A stretch of 17,601 bases of DNA from Spirochaetales bacterium. GTDB lineage: Bacteria; Spirochaetota; Spirochaetia; DSM-27196; SLST01. The position numbers were made by a program, and so were the translations under genes. Location of the stretch: the NCBI GenBank assembly GCA_028284845.1, contig JANQQY010000276.1, positions 1 through 17,601 of the forward strand, given 5' to 3'. Positions within the stretch are counted from its first letter, which is position 1. The number at the start of each line of letters is the position of its first letter. The notes under the pieces are model-generated. The model was not told the origin of the DNA and did not search any database. It saw only the letters and a list, made by a program, of their open reading frames with translations. Positions 13,694-17,601 of the stretch are shown here, piece by piece.

Positions 13694-14989
13694 TCAACCC
13701 AACCTGAATAGGTCATCAATCCGGACCGGCTGCCCCGTTCCGAACGACTTATTCGCGGCGATTCCAACAAGAATCGACTTTGCGCCATCAAGCGGACCCG
13801 CGGCGCGACCCAACGGATCATCGCCGGCACCAAGAAAGACGTCCTGAAGCAACCTGCGGTCGCCCCCGCCATGGCCGCCTGCGCCGGTCTCCCAAGAGAC
13901 CTCTTCCGGCTTCTCCCACATTCGCTGGAGGGTGATGCGCTCAGTGCCCGAGGGAGCCTCGTACGATGGATCATTCTGATCGGTCTTCGAACCCGACACA
14001 TAGGGCCGTTCGATGATCTCCATTTCTATCCGACCCTTGGTCCCATTGAAAGAAACCTTGTATCCCTCGCAGGGCAGGAAGGCGTTGAGCGAGTAGGTCA
14101 AGGTTGTCTTCCTTCGGTATCTGACCAGAACGCTCATCGTGTCTTCTATGGAAATGCCCTGCGCGAAGACCGAGTGGTCGCGCACATAGCCGTCGTATGA
14201 CTCCGTATTCGCGTAGAGGCCTTCGAGTCCTGCGCCGTCTTCAAGATCGATCGCAAACGGGTCGCTCGATGCCTCCGCATAGCCGCGGTAGCGCGGGTAC
14301 GGCGCGACAACCCCGCGCTCCTCGGCATTGTCGAGGCCGTAGAAGGCGAGACGTCCCATGCCAAAGACTTCTTCAGGGGTATCGTCGAGCCACCAGTTCA
14401 CGAGGTCAAAATGGTGCGTTGATTTGTGGACAATGAGTCCGCCGCTGTTTCGCTTGTCACGATGCCATCGACGGAAATAGTCGGCACCGTGCTTGGTGTC
14501 GAGCATCCACTCGAAGTGCACGGAGATCACCTCCCCAATCTCACCGGTCTGAATCAGTTCCTTCACGCGTGAGTTTCGTGGGCTGTAGCGGTAGTTGAAG
14601 GTAACAATGAGATTCCGACCGGTTCGCTCGATCGTATCGAAGATCATCTTTGTCTTCTCTTCGTCGATCGTCATCGGCTTCTCGGTGATGACATCACACC
14701 CAAGTTCCATCGATCGACAGATATAGCGATGGTGGGTCCGGTCCATGCTGGTGACGATGACTACATCAGGTTGAGTCTGCCGGACCATCGGCTCGAACTC
14801 CGAGGCGTGAAACGTGGGGAACGGACCAGCCTGATGCTGCGAGGCGAACTGCGCGTTCCAGTAATCCATGCGCCCCTGGTTGGTATCGCAGAGGCCGACG
14901 AGTTCGCAGCTTTCCTTGTAGGTGTCGAGGATGGCGGCGGAGTACATCGACGATCGGCTCCCAAGTCCCACAATGGCGTATCTCTTCAT
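13694..14989 (-). CDS. Gfo/Idh/MocA-family NAD(P)-dependent oxidoreductase
   Basis: The 431-residue protein starts MKRYAIVGLGSRSSMYSA, the dinucleotide-binding fold, with VGLCDTN at 31-37 for cofactor ribose contact. The family hallmark EKP (103-105 in VITEKPMT) is present. The catalytic region KSTHHFD (189-195) follows GGLIVH, with the lysine/histidine arrangement expected for hydride transfer at a sugar carbon. The length exceeds the 330-390 common in the family. The extra residues include a Tyr/Asp-rich middle section and a Gly-rich GAGGHGGGDRR near the C-terminus, seen in some large sugar-oxidising members. It probably oxidises or reduces a sugar, inositol or glycoside. The ATG at 14989 lacks a strong ribosome binding site. 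It is divergent from an AraC regulator, which is the likely activator. Confidence 0.87.
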   Translation of the reverse strand: MKRYAIVGLGSRSSMYSAAILDTYKESCELVGLCDTNQGRMDYWNAQFASQHQAGPFPTFHASEFEPMVRQTQPDVVIVTSMDRTHHRYICRSMELGCDVITEKPMTIDEEKTKMIFDTIERTGRNLIVTFNYRYSPRNSRVKELIQTGEIGEVISVHFEWMLDTKHGADYFRRWHRDKRNSGGLIVHKSTHHFDLVNWWLDDTPEEVFGMGRLAFYGLDNAEERGVVAPYPRYRGYAEASSDPFAIDLEDGAGLEGLYANTESYDGYVRDHSVFAQGISIEDTMSVLVRYRRKTTLTYSLNAFLPCEGYKVSFNGTKGRIEMEIIERPYVSGSKTDQNDPSYEAPSGTERITLQRMWEKPEEVSWETGAGGHGGGDRRLLQDVFLGAGDDPLGRAAGPLDGAKSILVGIAANKSFGTGQPVRIDDLFRLG

Positions 14990-15077
14990 GGTGCCATTGT
15001 GTGCGCCGATTCAGAATGATGCTGTGCCTGAGCACACCGGGATTTACCCTTATCGCTCATCATGGCTAACTGTAGCA

Positions 15078-15890
15078 ATGCTCACCTACCTCAGCAGCGG
15101 ATCGAGGAGGTACGACCAGCTTCCGGTCCCACTCCACATTCGCCGCGTCTGGGAGTTTCAGGCGGTTCTGAAAGGCTCGATCTCTCCCGTACTCCCCGGC
15201 GGTGAGGAGCCGCCTGCCGAGCGATCGCTCTTCTGCTTCCGACCGGACGCGCCTCACGGCTGGTCCGCCCCGGCAGAGCAACGGTCCCAGATCGTCGTGT
15301 TTCACTTTTCATCGGTTGCGCCGGAGTTCGCCCGCACGTTCGCTGACAGAACCTCGCTGTGCGTATCCCTCGAAGCCAATGATGTAACAACGCTCCGCGA
15401 ACTGTTTCGAGACGCAGTGGCTGATATCAGTCGGCCCGGTCTTCCATCGGTTCTCCACTCGCGAATCCTCGCCGACCGGCTCGCCCTGCTCATGACCAAG
15501 GAGTTGGCCGATGCGACGTTTGCCACGGCAGAACACTACGGTCGTTCGGTCGTAGACCGGGCAGAATCGCTCTACAGAGCCGAGATGCATCTTGGCATCG
15601 ACGCCAATCAGATCGCCGAGCGACTCGGCCTCAGTACGTCGCATCTCAGACGGCTGTTCCACAAGGTGGCGGGGCGTTCACCTCGCGAGTCGTTTAGCGA
15701 GCTACGAATGGAGCGCGCACTCGAACTCTGTACATCCACCGGGAGAACGATGCTCGAGATCGCCATGGACTGCGGATTCGCAGATCAGAGCTCACTGACG
15801 CGCGCCTTCCGTCATAGGTGGGGCCAATCACCCCTGAGAGCCCGAGGAATCGCGGCACAGGCGACGAGGATTGATCGCTCACGCCCCTAG
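15078..15890 (+). CDS. AraC-family transcriptional regulator with N-terminal cupin-like sensor
   Basis: The C-terminal DNA-binding domain is unmistakable. IAERLGLSTSHLRRLFHKVA is the first helix-turn-helix, and TMLEIAMDCGFADQSSLTRA then FRHRWGQSPLRAR is the second. The N-terminal part HIRRVWEFQAVLKGSISPVL and RPDAPHGWSAPAEQRSQIVV looks like the cupin sugar-sensing domain of AraC-type regulators. I took the ATG at 15078 (270 residues) because it leaves 88 bases for the divergent promoter. GTG at 15024 or 14991 are alternatives, and the sequence upstream (TGIYPYRSSWLTVAM) also reads as protein-like. None has a good ribosome binding site, so the true start is uncertain. It probably activates the Gfo/Idh/MocA gene in response to a sugar or sugar acid. 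It converges on the GH13_18 gene across two strong hairpins. Confidence 0.85.
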   Translation: MLTYLSSGSRRYDQLPVPLHIRRVWEFQAVLKGSISPVLPGGEEPPAERSLFCFRPDAPHGWSAPAEQRSQIVVFHFSSVAPEFARTFADRTSLCVSLEANDVTTLRELFRDAVADISRPGLPSVLHSRILADRLALLMTKELADATFATAEHYGRSVVDRAESLYRAEMHLGIDANQIAERLGLSTSHLRRLFHKVAGRSPRESFSELRMERALELCTSTGRTMLEIAMDCGFADQSSLTRAFRHRWGQSPLRARGIAAQATRIDRSRP

Positions 15891-15973
15891 CCTGATGGAT
15901 CGGCTCGCTTCGGTCGCTGTGAGCCCAACACGACTCTGGCTTCGACTCCAAGCACGCCGTACGCTAACCAGCA

Positions 15974-15990
15974 GAAACGCGAAGCGTTTC
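15974..15990 (+). terminator. Hairpin A, GAAACGC-GAA-GCGTTTC (downstream of AraC)
   Basis: This is a perfect 7-bp stem with a GAA triloop, with partial extension through CAG and CTG. The top strand contains GCGAAGC, the exceptionally stable DNA mini-hairpin cap. It lies 83 bases past the AraC stop. It is a likely stop or RNA-end signal for the plus-strand transcript, although only a short T-run is present inside the stem. Confidence 0.5.
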
Positions 15991-15997
15991 CTGCCAC

Positions 15998-16030
15998 GCT
16001 TAGGTACTGAGCTTCGCTCAGTACCTAAGC
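15998..16030 (-). terminator. Hairpin B, 15-bp perfect stem overlapping the GH13_18 stop codon
   Basis: GCTTAGGTACTGAGC (15998-16012) and GCTCAGTACCTAAGC (16016-16030) pair perfectly around the triloop TTC. In the minus strand the cap reads GCGAAGC. The right arm (bases 16018-16030) encodes the last residues, LRY, and the TGA stop of the GH13_18 gene, so the terminator begins inside the coding region. Confidence 0.65.
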
Positions 16031-17601
16031 CACAGGACCTCGTACGTCCCTAGCTCCAGACTTACACGGTTCCCGTCGTCACGGCTCGGGAAGACGTAGT
16101 TTCCGCTGAGGAGATCGGTGAATCCCTTCTCATCGCCAAGCCCGAGCTGACCATCGGTGAATGACACTTCGGCCTCGTCGGCGCTTACGTTCACGAGGCA
16201 GAGAACCCGCTCGGACGGCGCATCGGCGGTGGTGCGAGATGCCGTGCGCAAGACACCAAAGATGCTCGTAGGCGTCTCCATGATCTCTTGGCCGGCCGAG
16301 GGCGCGAATGCAGGCGAGGAGGCTCGTGCGCGAAGGAGGGTCTTGTAGCCCTCGAAGATTTGATAGCGCAGCGACTCGGAGTCGTTGAGCTCGGCGGAGA
16401 GCGATTCGTAGTCAAGCTTTTCGCGATTAACGGTCCGATTGTGTCCGGTCTCCGCGACGCCCTCCTGCCAGTTGCCGCTGCCGATAAGGCTATGAAAATA
16501 GATGCCCGGCACACCGGCAATGGAGAGCATCACGCTCTGCGCAGCAAGGAAGACAGCCGCACGTTGCGAATCTGGGAGCGCTGCATCAGCTACGGCGTCA
16601 CGGTAGTTGATGTTCATTTCGTAAGGAATCTCTCCGTTCGGAGTCGCCTTGTAGCTGATTCGTCCTCCACGCGACTTCACAGCCTCTATCTTGCTCGACA
16701 TCTCTTCCTCAGAGAGGATTCCGTGTGCCGGAAGCATGCCGATGCCATCGTGTGAGGCGAGGAAGTTGAAGTAGGTGGTCGCGGATGATCCGGTATCGAG
16801 GCTCTTTGCCCACTGCTGCAAATGCGAGCTGTCGCCTCGCAGGAATGCATCGAGGGTCAGCGGAGGCAGGCTGAAGTTGTAGACCATGTGGGCCTCATCG
16901 GTTCCGCCGCCGAAGTAGCTGATGTTCTCCGGATGCGGCACGTTCGTCTCCGTGATGATGACGACCCACGGTGCCACATCATCGACGATAGCCCGCATCA
17001 GTTTGACCACCGCATGGGTCTGATCGAGGTGCAGGCAGCTCGTTCCGAGTTCTTTCCAGAGGTAGGCGATCGCGTCAAGGCGAACAACGCGCGAACCCTT
17101 CGCGATGTAGCCCAGGAAGATATCCATGAACTCGAGTAGCACGTCGGGGTTCTTGAACTCGACATCGACCTGGTCGGCACTAAACGTGGTCCACACGTGC
17201 CGGGTTCCAGCCGCGGTCTCAAAGGGCGTGAGGAGCGGATGGGCTCGCGGCCTGGCGACAGAGGTAACATCGGTATCTGCCTGGGCAGTCACAAAGTAGT
17301 CGTTGTAGGGAGCCTTGTCGCGAAGGAACGCCTTGAACCAGGGCCCCTGCGCAGAACAGTGATTGAGCACCAGATCGGCCATAAAGACGAAATCGCCGGC
17401 GAGCGCCTCGATGTCGTCCCAGCTGCCCATGTCAGGATTGACCTCGCGATAGTCGATGACGGAGAAGCCATCGTCCGAGGAGTAGGGTGAAAAGGGGAGC
17501 ACATGAACCCCTGAAACCACGCCCTCTGCCTGCTCATCAAGAAACCGAAGGAGGTAGGAGAGCGGCGAGCCGTCCGGTCCGTGAAAACTGTCACCGTAGC
17601 T
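16018..17601 (-). CDS. GH13_18 glycoside phosphorylase (sucrose/glucosylglycerate phosphorylase family), 5' truncated
   Basis: The frame stays open to the window end, giving 527 visible residues. Homologues begin some tens of residues earlier (SYGDSFHGPDGSPLSYLLRF is near the normal N-terminus). GTG at 17520 is internal. The GH13 catalytic triad is visible: nucleophile Asp in VVRLDAIAYLWKE (visible residue 176), acid/base Glu in IITETNVPH (218) and transition-state Asp in FLASHDGIG (285). The enzyme would split a glucoside with phosphate to give glucose 1-phosphate in the cytoplasm. The RPRAHPLLTPFETAAGTRHVW stretch and ETNVPHPENISYFGGG resemble the glucosylglycerate and sucrose-6-phosphate phosphorylase branches more than classic sucrose phosphorylases, so the substrate is open. 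The stop lies in hairpin B, convergent with the AraC gene. Confidence 0.88.
   Translation of the reverse strand, partial: SYGDSFHGPDGSPLSYLLRFLDEQAEGVVSGVHVLPFSPYSSDDGFSVIDYREVNPDMGSWDDIEALAGDFVFMADLVLNHCSAQGPWFKAFLRDKAPYNDYFVTAQADTDVTSVARPRAHPLLTPFETAAGTRHVWTTFSADQVDVEFKNPDVLLEFMDIFLGYIAKGSRVVRLDAIAYLWKELGTSCLHLDQTHAVVKLMRAIVDDVAPWVVIITETNVPHPENISYFGGGTDEAHMVYNFSLPPLTLDAFLRGDSSHLQQWAKSLDTGSSATTYFNFLASHDGIGMLPAHGILSEEEMSSKIEAVKSRGGRISYKATPNGEIPYEMNINYRDAVADAALPDSQRAAVFLAAQSVMLSIAGVPGIYFHSLIGSGNWQEGVAETGHNRTVNREKLDYESLSAELNDSESLRYQIFEGYKTLLRARASSPAFAPSAGQEIMETPTSIFGVLRTASRTTADAPSERVLCLVNVSADEAEVSFTDGQLGLGDEKGFTDLLSGNYVFPSRDDGNRVSLELGTYEVLWLRY

Overview
The window is 17.6 kb of ordinary-density bacterial chromosome at moderately high GC, with ATG, GTG and TTG starts and mostly clear Shine-Dalgarno sites. 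No rRNA, tRNA, CRISPR array or phage module was seen, and no gap longer than 300 bases lacks a gene or gene remnant. The gene mix is AraC- and TetR-controlled sugar and short-chain dehydrogenase genes, a Gfo/Idh/MocA oxidoreductase, a xylose-isomerase-like TIM barrel, GH13_18 glycoside phosphorylase and several lipoproteins. It would fit a free-living Gram-negative carbohydrate user, perhaps an environmental spirochaete. That placement is an inference from gene content, not a marker-gene result.

Layout. (1) 1-1269: the C-terminal part of a GT4 glycosyltransferase, overlapped by a DinB-like metalloprotein. (2) 1270-5641: a worn, accessory-looking stretch. It holds a frameshifted lipoprotein gene, an intact lipoprotein, an IS256-family transposase remnant, a SAM methyltransferase starting at the edge of that remnant, and an ABC ATPase plus polytopic membrane protein pair. 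(3) 5700-7276: an SDR oxidoreductase and a TetR regulator in one operon, behind a promoter in which two near-identical palindromes flank the -10 box. (4) 7370-8765: a uridine-kinase-like P-loop kinase and a zinc-ribbon membrane protein. (5) 8790-10192, minus strand: an AraC-type regulator fused to a GyrI-like domain, with a strong internal ribosome binding site at the domain junction, and a small exported protein whose upstream region carries 11-bp-phased TTAAC-type direct repeats. (6) 10408-15890: a sugar or sugar-acid catabolism block with a uronate-dehydrogenase-like SDR (+), a two-gene minus operon (threonine-dehydrogenase-like SDR and TIM-barrel isomerase), a VOC protein (+), a Gfo/Idh/MocA oxidoreductase (-) and a divergent AraC regulator (+). 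(7) 15974-17601: two hairpins, each with a GCGAAGC cap on opposite strands, separate this AraC gene from a convergent, 5'-truncated GH13_18 phosphorylase.

Working together: region 6 looks like a regulon for oxidation and isomerisation of sugars or sugar acids. The GH13_18 phosphorylase would feed glucose 1-phosphate into the same central metabolism. I do not see a complete, clearly new biological system. The most unusual signals are regulatory or evolutionary: the twin operator promoter, the phased TTAAC repeats, the twin GCGAAGC hairpins, and the AraC-GyrI fusion with a retained internal start.
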